Origin: Lachnospiraceae bacterium
GTDB taxonomy: Bacteria > Bacillota > Clostridia > Lachnospirales > Lachnospiraceae
Assembly: GCA_022769665.1 (NCBI GenBank)
Contig: JALEIR010000010.1
Span: forward strand, 1-64,000
Reading direction: 5' to 3'
DNA: 64,000 nt
Below, one piece after another: positions 44,887 through 53,721 of the stretch (position 1 is the stretch's first letter; every line of letters begins with the position of its first letter). The translations under genes and the position numbers were made by a program. The notes beneath the pieces were generated by a model, which made no database searches, was not told the origin of the DNA, and saw only the letters and a program-made list of their open reading frames with translations.

Positions 44887-45015
44887 TTCCCCCGAACGCT
44901 GTTCTGCGTTCCCCCGAACGCTGAGCTGCTCGATTCCGCTTCGCTTCATCTCGCTGTCCGTTGTCACTCTATGTGGCCGGGGCAGATTTCGCGTTCTCTT
45001 GCGAGCAAGCTCGCA
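44887..45015. repeat. tandem 22-bp repeat and palindrome between purF and purB
   Basis: TTCCCCCGAACGCTG occurs at 44887-44901 and 44909-44923 (22-base period). A perfect TGCGAGC-AA-GCTCGCA palindrome is at 45000-45015. The 208-base purF-purB spacer is more GC-rich than its surroundings and has no gene I can support. It looks like a dispersed intergenic element rather than a terminator. Confidence 0.6.
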
Positions 45016-45049
45016 TCGCACGCTTTTCTTCCCGTCCACGCAGCGTTCG

Positions 45050-46498
45050 TTATCGCTCAAATTCTCCTCGGATGTCTTCCCCGGGGGGATCCATGGGATA
45101 TTTCCCCGTGAAGCATCCCTTGCAGATACCCAGTCCGTCCACTATCTCCTCCAGACGTTCCAGTCTCAGATAGCCAAGACTGTCTGTACCGATAATCTGC
45201 CTGATTTCCTCTATGGTCCGATTGCATGCAATCAGCTGGTCTCTTGCCGGTACATCCGTGCCAAAATAACAGGGCCAGAGGAAAGGAGGCGAACTGACTC
45301 TCATGTGTACTTCCTTTGCACCGGCTTCCCGCAACATACGGACAATCCGATCCGAAGTAGTTCCCCGAACAATGGAATCATCTATCATAATAATTCTTTT
45401 CCCTTCCACTGCTTCACGGATGGGATTCAGTTTCACCTGTACACTGCTTTCGCGGCTTTTCTGTTTGGGCTTGATAAAGGTCCGACCCACATAAGCATTT
45501 TTTACAAACGCAGTTCCGTAAGGAATTCCGGACTGCAGAGAATAACCCAGCGCTGCCACATTTCCGGACTCCGGCACGCCCACCACCAAATCTGCATCTA
45601 CAGGAGAATCCATGGCAAGATATTTTCCTGCCATAATGCGGGAATGGTAAACACTGGTGCCGTCAATCACACTGTCGGGTCTTGCGAAATAAATATATTC
45701 AAACACACACCGTGCATGCTCTTCCTTGGGCAAAGCATGGCTTAAATCCGACTGAATACCGCCTTCGGGAGAAATCGTGACAATCTCACCGGGCAGCACA
45801 TCTCTGATAAACTCTGCTCCCACAGTATCCAATGCACAGCTTTCGCTTGCAAGCAGGTAAGCATTGTCTCGTTTGCCGATACAGAGCGGCTTAAAGCCAA
45901 AAGGATCTCTTGCACCAATCAGCTTTCTCGGAGACATGATAACCAACGAATACGCACCTTTTATTTTGTTCATGGCGCGTCCCACCGCTTCTTCCACTGT
46001 CTTGGAATTCAAACGTTCCCTTGCAATATAGTACGCGATTATCTCCGAATCGATGGTTGTCTGAAAAATTGCTCCTGTATAAGCGAGCTCCTGTCTGAGC
46101 TCAGGAGTATTAATCAGATTGCCGTTATGCGCCAGACCCAGTGTTCCCTTTACATAATTGAGAACCAGAGGCTGTGCATTTTCCCGGGTGGAACTTCCCG
46201 CCGTTGAATAGCGAACATGTCCCACACCGATGTCACCTTTCAGTTTTTCCAGCTGCTCCGGGGTAAACGCCTCATTCACAAGCCCCATATCCTTGCTGGA
46301 GAGTACCTTCCCCTTAGGACCGCTTGTATCACTGACTGCGATACCGCAACTCTCTTGTCCGCGGTGCTGGAGCGCCAACAGACCATAGTAAATTGTAGAT
46401 GCCACATCATGTCCGTCAAAATCGTAGACACCGAAGACACCACATTCTTCCTTAAGCTTATCACTGTTTTCTGCCTGAATAAAAATGTTGTCCGTCAC
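45050..46498 (-). CDS. purF: amidophosphoribosyltransferase
   Basis: A 482-aa enzyme for the first committed step of purine synthesis (PRPP plus glutamine to phosphoribosylamine). The start is a GTG (AAAGG upstream). A short propeptide ends in E-E before the catalytic Cys of CGVFGVYD (~residue 19). HVRYSTAG, AHNGNLINT and the PRPP motif IIMIDDSIVRGTTSDR are intact. C-terminal cysteines (GICKGCF) suggest the Fe-S type of the Bacillus enzyme. It heads an operon with purB and the cysteine-less paralogue. Confidence 0.95.
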   Translation of the reverse strand: MTDNIFIQAENSDKLKEECGVFGVYDFDGHDVASTIYYGLLALQHRGQESCGIAVSDTSGPKGKVLSSKDMGLVNEAFTPEQLEKLKGDIGVGHVRYSTAGSSTRENAQPLVLNYVKGTLGLAHNGNLINTPELRQELAYTGAIFQTTIDSEIIAYYIARERLNSKTVEEAVGRAMNKIKGAYSLVIMSPRKLIGARDPFGFKPLCIGKRDNAYLLASESCALDTVGAEFIRDVLPGEIVTISPEGGIQSDLSHALPKEEHARCVFEYIYFARPDSVIDGTSVYHSRIMAGKYLAMDSPVDADLVVGVPESGNVAALGYSLQSGIPYGTAFVKNAYVGRTFIKPKQKSRESSVQVKLNPIREAVEGKRIIMIDDSIVRGTTSDRIVRMLREAGAKEVHMRVSSPPFLWPCYFGTDVPARDQLIACNRTIEEIRQIIGTDSLGYLRLERLEEIVDGLGICKGCFTGKYPMDPPGEDIRGEFER

Positions 46499-46548
46499 TG
46501 ATTTGCTGACCTTTCATTTGTTAAAACATATATTATATTATCGGAATA

Positions 46549-46577
46549 ATCATATCCTACACAATTTTATAAGTCAA
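46549..46577 (-). promoter_or_regulatory. purF promoter
   Basis: On the minus strand TTGACT (46572-46577), 17 bases, TATGAT (46549-46554). The leader to the GTG is only about 45 bases, with no purine-riboswitch-like structure. Confidence 0.8.
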
Positions 46578-46599
46578 TAGTGAGAGCTCCGAAAAAGCG

Positions 46600-47769
46600 T
46601 CATGTTTCGCTCTCATATTTATCTACCATGGCAAGAATTTCCGGTCCGTAAGCCGGATACCTGTTTACGATATCCATAATTTCCTTTCGGGCATTCTCCG
46701 CAACCATATTGTTATAATCCATTTGTTTGCGCATAGCCTGCCTCCGCAAAATCAGTTCATGCCGAATCTCTACCATTTCCCGCTTATCCAGCAGTGCACC
46801 CGGTTGTCCGGTCCATCTGTCGGGATTAGCAATGTGGTAATTGCTCATTTTGGACACCAGCTGCTTCTGATAATACTCTGCCTTTGCCTCCGCCTCCGCA
46901 AACTCCTTTCGCTCTTCCTTCTCCTGTTGATACTGCTGCCAGCGTTTCTGCAGGGTTGCGGCATTGTCCGTGTTGTACTTTATGCGAAGATAATCCTGAA
47001 GATTGTTGTTGTTTACATATCTGATTTTTACTTTATTCTGTAACTGAATCAGTCTGGAAACCGCTCCCTCGACACGACGTAATTCCTTTTCACTGTCCAT
47101 ATATTTGACCAACAACACCGTTACGGCGACTGCAACGGCACCTACTGCCAGAAGAGCACCCACCCGTGTATTCATTTCGAACACAAACTGAAGGATCAGC
47201 AAAAGAATCATACACATTGCAAAAGCAGTCAAAAAAATGACGGACATGCCACGAAAATTATTCATCATTATCTCAAGTTCGGAGCGCCGATACTCATAGG
47301 CATGTTTTTCCATATCCAGACGCTTCAAATCCTGTCTGACCAGTTCGCCGTAGCTTTCGCATTCCGTCAGCTTACTGATTCCCTCCTGAATTTCATTCTC
47401 CTTCTTGCGCATATAGTAATAATCGCTGTCGCGCATACGATTCTTTTTGCCCCGGTATTTCTCACACTCCTGTTCCAAAGTCAGAAGCCTTCTTGCAATA
47501 TCGTCAAGCTCCTCCTTCTCCTCTTTGGGAAGTGCTTCGATTTCCTCCATATCCGTCAGATAAGAAGTCACCAGGGAATATTCCCCGGTCAACAGATTCA
47601 TTTCCTTGGAAGCATCTGCTATCTGCTCAAGACAATTTGTAATATAGCGGCTTCTCTGTTCCTCGTCCTCAAAATCCACGTCGTCCCTGTCGTAAACAAT
47701 ATTCTCCCAGTCCTCCGGCGACTGCTCATATTTCTTTTTCTTTCTGAATAAATTTTTCCAAAATACCAT
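46600..47769 (-). CDS. coiled-coil membrane protein of the DUF5716/5717 operon
   Basis: A 389-aa protein with no domain I can name. Long charged helices predicted as coiled coil occupy ~35-165 and ~225-300. Between them are two adjacent membrane helices (~175-197 and ~200-220), so both coils face the cytosol. The C-terminus is helical and ends in an acidic stretch. GGGAG precedes the ATG at 47769; the longer frame overlaps the previous gene. Fourth gene of the unknown operon, and its only clear membrane component. Confidence 0.78.
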   Translation of the reverse strand: MVFWKNLFRKKKKYEQSPEDWENIVYDRDDVDFEDEEQRSRYITNCLEQIADASKEMNLLTGEYSLVTSYLTDMEEIEALPKEEKEELDDIARRLLTLEQECEKYRGKKNRMRDSDYYYMRKKENEIQEGISKLTECESYGELVRQDLKRLDMEKHAYEYRRSELEIMMNNFRGMSVIFLTAFAMCMILLLILQFVFEMNTRVGALLAVGAVAVAVTVLLVKYMDSEKELRRVEGAVSRLIQLQNKVKIRYVNNNNLQDYLRIKYNTDNAATLQKRWQQYQQEKEERKEFAEAEAKAEYYQKQLVSKMSNYHIANPDRWTGQPGALLDKREMVEIRHELILRRQAMRKQMDYNNMVAENARKEIMDIVNRYPAYGPEILAMVDKYESET

Positions 47770-47785
47770 TCGTAAAACTCCCGTA

Positions 47786-48640
47786 TCAGTCAGCGGCACT
47801 CCGTCTGTAACTTTCCTTCAATATCTGGGTAATCCGCTCACTTTCATCGTAATAACGTTGTCTGTTTTCTCCGTTCTGAAGCTCCTTCATTGCATTTAAC
47901 CGCAGGTATTCCGGCGACTGTTCCCAATCCCGGACCAGCTGCTCCACATCCTTCTCCAATTCAAGAGTAAGCTCGTATTTGTCCAAAGCCTCCGCTGCAA
48001 AAGATACATATTCGCTCTCCGTCAGCTCCATTCTTCTGGCTGCCATATAATCACGGTAAAATTCCCTGCTCTCATGGATTTCAAAAGCCTTAAGAAAATT
48101 TTCCGCTGCTTTTCCGTACATCATCAGCCCTGTAAGCGCCACTCCCCTGTTATGCCAAATCGTTGCCAGACACTCTTCCGCCGGCATTGGCTTTCCTTCC
48201 TCCGACTGTTCCTGCCATTTTTCAATCAGAGCATCATATCCGCGAACCGCAGCGGCATACTTCTTTTTTTTCACCAGATAATCTATCTGGCTCTTTTTCT
48301 TTTCTATGCTGCTCAATCCCGCTCCCTGCTTCAGGACCTGCTCAACTTCCGCTATCTGCTGCTCATCGTATAATCCTACGTAATTCAACAGTTTCACCAC
48401 AAAAGCGCTGAGCGAACCCTTTCTGTGAACAAACGGATAAAGAATTTTTGCCATTTCCCGTAATCCGCACTCTCTGTCAAGCCAATCCAGGAGAGTATCA
48501 TTCATCATGGATAAATCCAGAAGAAAAGCATTTTCCTTCAGGCAATAACACAGCTCTTCCACAGAGAAAACACGAATTTCCAGCCCCGGTATACAATATG
48601 GAGTTTCTGCATATTTTCCCACACACACGCAAACGCGCAT
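47786..48640 (-). CDS. helical-repeat protein of the DUF5716/5717 operon
   Basis: A 284-aa protein, probably soluble. The N-terminal ~100 residues are Cys-rich at the start (MRVCVCVGKYAE) and then helical. Residues ~125-215 look like tetratricopeptide-type helices (YAAAVRGYDALIEKW, HNRGVALTGLMMYGKAAENFLKAFEI). AGGAGG lies directly upstream. Third gene of the operon, 9 bases after DUF5716. It may bridge the large scaffold and the membrane protein (inference). Confidence 0.8.
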   Translation of the reverse strand: MRVCVCVGKYAETPYCIPGLEIRVFSVEELCYCLKENAFLLDLSMMNDTLLDWLDRECGLREMAKILYPFVHRKGSLSAFVVKLLNYVGLYDEQQIAEVEQVLKQGAGLSSIEKKKSQIDYLVKKKKYAAAVRGYDALIEKWQEQSEEGKPMPAEECLATIWHNRGVALTGLMMYGKAAENFLKAFEIHESREFYRDYMAARRMELTESEYVSFAAEALDKYELTLELEKDVEQLVRDWEQSPEYLRLNAMKELQNGENRQRYYDESERITQILKESYRRSAAD

Positions 48641-48649
48641 AATGTCCTC

Positions 48650-49909
48650 CTAATATAACTCTATTTTTTCCTTCCAACTCCGTCCGGCCGCCGGCCGGAT
48701 TTCTCCAAAGCCCAAGTCTTCAATCTCCACCACGAGTAAATTTTCTGCTTCCAAATAAAATCTGGCTTTCAATCTGGCGATAGGTCCCGGAAAATCTTCT
48801 AAGACAATCTGAGCCAGTTTTCCGTTTTTTCCGATAAGCGGGGTAATCTGCAGGTTCATCTCATTACCGTCACTGATATAGAATTCCATCTCGTGCTCCG
48901 CCTCATACCAATTCACACCGGCGTCCAAAATCGCATAATAGGATTCCTCTCCCTGCCGCATTATTTTCATGCCGATATTTGCTTTGAGCTTTTCATTTCC
49001 CAGAAATACATATTCTTTTCCGACCTCGCTGGCGTTCAACCGCTCCTGCATTCCGAAACAGGCACCTTTGCTGAACAGATTATTTCCCTGAAATACCCTT
49101 CTGTTCTTGCATAGAAAACGAAGGGATTCTTTCATCCACTCCTGCTCAAAGCCATCCCCTATCAGGAACACACTTCCTATCAGTTTTCCCTCACATACTT
49201 CCCCTGCAATCTGCAGGAACCGGTTATCCAACTCCTCTGTATCCTTTGTTGATTCTCTTTGCGGAAAAGGGAAATCTCTTTCCTCTATAAAGGCAACTAT
49301 CGGTGTGGTCCGTTTATTGCATTCCATGCGGTATGCCTTGATACAGCTGCCCCTGTAATCGAAAAGTACAGACTGATAAGTCCATAGCTCTTTGGGCTGA
49401 TGTATCATATAGCAGTAATAGCTTTCCGTGTGGTTTTGAAAAGCTATCGTAATTCCCTTCATGTGGATTCCCGCCACAATTTGGTTCAAAATGTCCAGAA
49501 TTCGGTGATCGAGCACATCACAGGTAATCATCAACGCTTCTATTTTATCGGAAGGCGCCACCTGGGACAACAAACCCAGACTTCTCTTGAAAAACAGTGT
49601 CAGAAGAGCTATCGGTTCAAAACTCTCTCCGTCTATAAGCACCGGTTCTCCATCCAGAGCAAGCTCCAACAGATTGTCCACCAGGATTCCCTGCTGTTCT
49701 TCCCCGTAGCGCACTGCCTCTTTCCCATAGTACCACTGATTTACACCGTTTCTTTTACACAATACCGTGGGAATATTATAGATTTCGGTCCCGGCCACCT
49801 GGGAAATCGTTTCTACCTCCCCTGCTTCGGAGCGGCTGAAACTAATCTGGGAGTACTCATTTCCCAAATCATATCCCACAATGATTTTTTCACTGTTCAA
49901 AAATCCCAT
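48650..49909 (-). CDS. DUF5716 actin/Hsp70-like protein
   Basis: A 419-aa protein. The N-terminus IIVGYDLGNEYSQISFS resembles the phosphate-1 loop of the actin/Hsp70 superfamily, and VLFDYRGSCIKAYRME and VFLIGDGFEQEWMKESL resemble the phosphate-2 and adenosine-binding regions. The C-terminal ~100 residues are beta-rich, as in Hsp70 substrate domains. I recall this as the DUF5716 family; function unknown. AAAGGAG precedes the ATG. It follows DUF5717 by 17 bases. Confidence 0.82.
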   Translation of the reverse strand: MGFLNSEKIIVGYDLGNEYSQISFSRSEAGEVETISQVAGTEIYNIPTVLCKRNGVNQWYYGKEAVRYGEEQQGILVDNLLELALDGEPVLIDGESFEPIALLTLFFKRSLGLLSQVAPSDKIEALMITCDVLDHRILDILNQIVAGIHMKGITIAFQNHTESYYCYMIHQPKELWTYQSVLFDYRGSCIKAYRMECNKRTTPIVAFIEERDFPFPQRESTKDTEELDNRFLQIAGEVCEGKLIGSVFLIGDGFEQEWMKESLRFLCKNRRVFQGNNLFSKGACFGMQERLNASEVGKEYVFLGNEKLKANIGMKIMRQGEESYYAILDAGVNWYEAEHEMEFYISDGNEMNLQITPLIGKNGKLAQIVLEDFPGPIARLKARFYLEAENLLVVEIEDLGFGEIRPAAGRSWKEKIELY

Positions 49910-49926
49910 GCCGACTCCTTTCCTCC

Positions 49927-52900
49927 TTACTTCAATTCAAACAATCTGCTGTTCAGGAACTCCTTCCTGTAATACTCCTCCAGAAGCTTGTCCATTGTAT
50001 CATAATCCTGAAGCGTTTTACTGATTACTATATCATTCACAAGCTGATATCGGCTGTCATTTTCTTTTCCCCTGATATCACTCTTTTGCAGCGTCCCGCT
50101 CTCTGTCAGCTGTTCTTCACCGTTCTTTTCCTCCGTAATATAATATTGGAGGCTTTCTCCGAAAAACAGAATAAACTCTTTGAAAAACACACCGCTGTAT
50201 ACTTCCTTCATATATTCGGAAATATACTCATCCGATTCCCCGTTTTCATGGAGAATTACATAGTGCAGACATGCTTTGGAAAAAGGGTTCGCGTGATATT
50301 CGATAATCGTCTTATCTGCCATTTCCAGAACCACCCGCTCATTCTCCCGGTACTCTCTGAAGAATTCCAGATGAATTCCCATATTCATGAATTCCTCCAA
50401 AAATTCTGTGGTCAAATCAGAGACCGTGGAGGACATTTCACTGTGATTTTCCGCATAATATTTTAGGAAAGCCAATTTACATACCTTCTGAACCGGTTCT
50501 CCTCTTAAATACATCCGTTGAATCTCTTCAAAGACATCCTTTTCAGTTACTCTGTCCTTTACAAAATACTCGTAAGCACACTGCCCCAAAAAAGCTTCCT
50601 CCACCTCGGGCTTAGGCCCCTGGGAAACATAGTAACGGAAAATATCCATTTTTTCCCCAATGAAAGCACCTGAATACATCATCTGCACCAAAATCGCCTC
50701 ACATAAACTGTAACAGTCCACCTCGAAGGATTTTGCTGCTTTCCAGACATCTCTCATATCTTTCGTCATTCCTCTGTAATAAGCTGACAAATAGCGCAGA
50801 ACCGTGCTGTTATATTTTCCTTTGCCAAATGCATAGATTGCGGCGGCAGTCAGCACCTCATCCTCCATCATGTTGCTGCGCTCCATCAGCGGGCTGATTA
50901 ATCTTACCAACAGCTTTGCATCCATAAAATACGGACCATATTCCCGCAACCATTCGGAAGCTAAATCATAATTACCTCTGAGTACCAGGAAGCGCATCAC
51001 AACTCTTCTCTCTTCCTCGTTCAGCATTTCAGGAGATATTTTTGTTAAATAATCATCCAGCGCCCGCATATCGTCCGTATCATAGTAATACTGCAAAAGC
51101 TTCAGCCTGATTTCCTTCTTCACCTTGTCATCCACATATTCGGAATCAGCCACTCTGAGTGCACGTTCCACATTTTCCGCAGAATCGACCGACTCTCCTC
51201 TTTCTCCATAGCAAAGGTAGAGTTCAAGCTCAGGATTACACACGGAATAAGGTGCAATCAGACGCAAATACTTTCCGGGAATCATCAGCTTTTCCATGGT
51301 ATATTCCACATTGCGGATAAATCGGTTGTTCCAGGCATCCTCAAATACAATTGTATAGCTGTTGCCATACAAAGAAACCCACGTTTTTCCGTCATTCAAT
51401 ATATATTCGTCCGGATACAGGTTCCCGGGCTGATAAACATAAACCTTCTGCAGGCGAGAGTCCTCCACCTGAATCAGATGTGCAAACAGCAGCTTTGACA
51501 GTGGCTCGCAGGTTTGCTCCGTAATCATACCCGGTTGAAGTATTCGATTATAAATGTCTGCCAGTTGCCTGTTAATATGCTGTTTTGAAATTTGTTCCAG
51601 GCAAAAATGTTCAATCCGAAGCCGATATGTCTCGTAAATATCCCCAAGCTGTGACTCATTCCGCAATATGTAATCGTAGAGATATGCCGTGCGTTCATAA
51701 TCCAAATTACTCTGATAGGAAAAGTACATTAGCACAATCTTCGGAATATCCGGCTGTTTCTCAGGATTCAGCGACATCATAAAATACTCATACAGATTCG
51801 TGATACGCAGATTATTTTCCACTCCGGACCGATACCAGTCAAAATACGGTTCTCCGACCTTTCCGCCCTTAATCAACAGAGAACATATCTGCTGCAGAAT
51901 ACGGACATCATTCTTTTTCCCGTACAATTTTCTCAGGATTTTATACAGAACATCCGTATACTCTTTCTTTCTGTCGACAAGATATATCAGTTGTTCCACC
52001 ACTTCCTGTTTCAGCAGTTCCTGCCTTGCACCATACCAAAGGACCTGCTGTTCAAAGCTGCCCAAGTGCCTCAGTAATGCAGGATTGCTGTTGACAAGTG
52101 CAACCGCTTCAATATACAGCACCGGACTGCTGCAGCCTATCTGATACTGTTTTTCCAGAAAAACCCACTTACCGGTTGCAGATTTGTGATAATCCTCAGA
52201 CAGATATAAAAGCAGCCACGCCACTCTCCAGTCAGAGTTATCCTGGCGGTAAATATGCTCTACTTCCGATGTCACCTTGTCAACATAGTCCTCTTCCCTG
52301 TGAATCAGAGTTGTCAGGTACAGATAATAGGCATATAACGTATCGTTTCCGGCCCCTCTTTCCAGGAGTTCGGCAACATGATCCAATATCCAGCCTGCCT
52401 CGTTATAGCTCTCCTCCGTTATCAAAAGTTGCGCCTGAAACAGCCTTGCTGATATATCATTCTCATCCAGCGCAACCAACTTTTCCACCAGCTTCCCGGT
52501 TTCCTTCAGCCAAGTTGCCGTACTGATTTTTCTGGTACGAAATGCCTGATAAAATTCCATCAGCTGTACCGTACTGCGCTTTCTTGTCATATTCTGTGCG
52601 TGGACGGCGGCACCTTCCCCTACCTTCACCGTCACAGGTACAGTGAGCGACACATAAGAGTTATACAGATATATCTGTCCGAAGTTCTTTCCCTCCCGGC
52701 AAAGACTGCTGTCTATAAATACCGGCAGAGCACAATAATTTCCCAAAAAATCATCATCTGTAAGTACTTCCTTCTCCGTAAACAGGAAATCCCCGCTGCA
52801 CTCCACACAAAGGCTGGTATACCCCCAGCCGTTTCTCACCACAGTCAGCTCCTTTTCCGTCACTCCATATTCACCGGCAGCTTTCGCCACCTCCAACAAC

Positions 52901-53499
52901 AGCTGTTCCTCCTGTACAAGAAACTCCACCTTCTGCTTCTTGTTGATGCGAATCAGGAATTCCTCCATATTCTGTTCAGAGCCCTCATACACAGACAACG
53001 CACGGTAATCGTCCGCAAACTGTACATCACTGCCCGAAAAAACAATAGGGAAATCAGAAGAATAAAAAAGTGTAACTGCTTCCTGCCAATTGCTTTTGGC
53101 AAGATTTGCAAAATGAAACAGATTTCGAATGGGACCGACAGAAGATTCCAATACCGTATGTTCTATCGAAACAACAAAAGGGAGATAATATTCTCCCTGA
53201 TTACTGATAATATAAAAGTTGCCTTTGACTACATCTCCCTCTTCCAGCTTTTCACCGTGAAAGCAAAAGAAGATTTCCTCCCCGTCGCCTACAAACTCCT
53301 TTGTAACACACTCCATCCTCAAATCCGATGAAAGTACTGTTCCGCTTGAAAAACGTCCCTGAGGCGCGTAGATATGAAAAGAGCCCTCATAAACTTCTCC
53401 CTTTTTCAGGGAAAGTTCGATTTTTGCGCAGGAGAAATCAAGAGAACCATTCTCATAATCGAAGTTTCCCTCTAAAATCTGATTGATTATCTTCTGCAT
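49927..53499 (-). CDS. DUF5717 large scaffold protein
   Basis: A 1190-aa protein with no signal peptide or membrane helix. Residues ~1-310 are beta-rich and built of repeated Ig-like units (LSLKKGEVYEGSFHIYAPQG, EGDVVKGNFYIISNQGEYYLP). Residues ~320-1130 are helical with a tetratricopeptide-like rhythm (SARLFQAQLLITEESYNEAG, RFLVLRGNYDLASEWLREYG). It matches the DUF5717 family, of unknown role. GTGAGGTGA lies 6 bases before the ATG. First gene of a four-gene operon, preceded by a structured leader. Confidence 0.85.
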   Translation of the reverse strand: MQKIINQILEGNFDYENGSLDFSCAKIELSLKKGEVYEGSFHIYAPQGRFSSGTVLSSDLRMECVTKEFVGDGEEIFFCFHGEKLEEGDVVKGNFYIISNQGEYYLPFVVSIEHTVLESSVGPIRNLFHFANLAKSNWQEAVTLFYSSDFPIVFSGSDVQFADDYRALSVYEGSEQNMEEFLIRINKKQKVEFLVQEEQLLLEVAKAAGEYGVTEKELTVVRNGWGYTSLCVECSGDFLFTEKEVLTDDDFLGNYCALPVFIDSSLCREGKNFGQIYLYNSYVSLTVPVTVKVGEGAAVHAQNMTRKRSTVQLMEFYQAFRTRKISTATWLKETGKLVEKLVALDENDISARLFQAQLLITEESYNEAGWILDHVAELLERGAGNDTLYAYYLYLTTLIHREEDYVDKVTSEVEHIYRQDNSDWRVAWLLLYLSEDYHKSATGKWVFLEKQYQIGCSSPVLYIEAVALVNSNPALLRHLGSFEQQVLWYGARQELLKQEVVEQLIYLVDRKKEYTDVLYKILRKLYGKKNDVRILQQICSLLIKGGKVGEPYFDWYRSGVENNLRITNLYEYFMMSLNPEKQPDIPKIVLMYFSYQSNLDYERTAYLYDYILRNESQLGDIYETYRLRIEHFCLEQISKQHINRQLADIYNRILQPGMITEQTCEPLSKLLFAHLIQVEDSRLQKVYVYQPGNLYPDEYILNDGKTWVSLYGNSYTIVFEDAWNNRFIRNVEYTMEKLMIPGKYLRLIAPYSVCNPELELYLCYGERGESVDSAENVERALRVADSEYVDDKVKKEIRLKLLQYYYDTDDMRALDDYLTKISPEMLNEEERRVVMRFLVLRGNYDLASEWLREYGPYFMDAKLLVRLISPLMERSNMMEDEVLTAAAIYAFGKGKYNSTVLRYLSAYYRGMTKDMRDVWKAAKSFEVDCYSLCEAILVQMMYSGAFIGEKMDIFRYYVSQGPKPEVEEAFLGQCAYEYFVKDRVTEKDVFEEIQRMYLRGEPVQKVCKLAFLKYYAENHSEMSSTVSDLTTEFLEEFMNMGIHLEFFREYRENERVVLEMADKTIIEYHANPFSKACLHYVILHENGESDEYISEYMKEVYSGVFFKEFILFFGESLQYYITEEKNGEEQLTESGTLQKSDIRGKENDSRYQLVNDIVISKTLQDYDTMDKLLEEYYRKEFLNSRLFELK

Positions 53500-53521
53500 T
53501 TATACTCACCTCACGCTGTGG

Positions 53522-53617
53522 CAGTCTGTCGCCGAAAAACCAAATTTTCCCCTTGCATCGCTTGGTTTTAACTCGCAAACACGCATCTGCGATGCTCTGT
53601 TGTCGCTTCACAGACTG
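53522..53617 (-). ncRNA. candidate three-way-junction leader RNA upstream of DUF5717
   Basis: CAGTCTGT (53522-53529) and ACAGACTG (53610-53617) close a junction. Inside are hairpin A (GCATC at 53583-53587 with GATGC at 53591-53595) and hairpin B (AAAACCAA at 53536-53543 with TTGGTTTT at 53562-53569). GCATCGC in the loop of B (53555-53561) is fully complementary to GCGATGC (53589-53595), so it competes with hairpin A. The junction ends 22 bases before the DUF5717 start. A switch is inference; no known riboswitch motif is recognised. Confidence 0.5.
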
Positions 53618-53683
53618 TTTGCTTGTTAATGGCGCACGAAAACCAAATGCCGCCTTCGGCGTCGCTTGATTTTCTCATGCGCC
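53533..53683. repeat. two copies of a palindromic intergenic element
   Basis: 53533-53569 and 53637-53673 share the layout CGAAAA-ACCAAAT-...-TCGCTTG-[A/G]TTTT, 104 bases apart in the same orientation. The right copy is enclosed by a further GGCGCA/TGCGCC stem (53631-53636 and 53678-53683) and has an inner GCCG-CCTT-CGGC hairpin. This looks like a dispersed imperfect palindrome found twice, which also supplies hairpin B of the leader. Confidence 0.6.
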
Positions 53684-53684
53684 T

Positions 53685-53714
53685 ATTATATCATAAGTCT
53701 CCGCCACAGGGCAA
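53685..53714 (-). promoter_or_regulatory. possible promoter of the DUF5717 operon
   Basis: On the minus strand TTGCCC (53709-53714), 18 bases, TATAAT (53685-53690). The predicted start falls in the 5' arm of the outer GGCGCA stem, so either that stem is not part of the transcript or initiation is slightly upstream. Confidence 0.5.
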
Positions 53715-53721
53715 TTTATAT

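Noticed and set aside
46499-46548. Purine riboswitch before purF
   Set aside because: The leader from the predicted start is only about 45 bases and has no purine-aptamer core.
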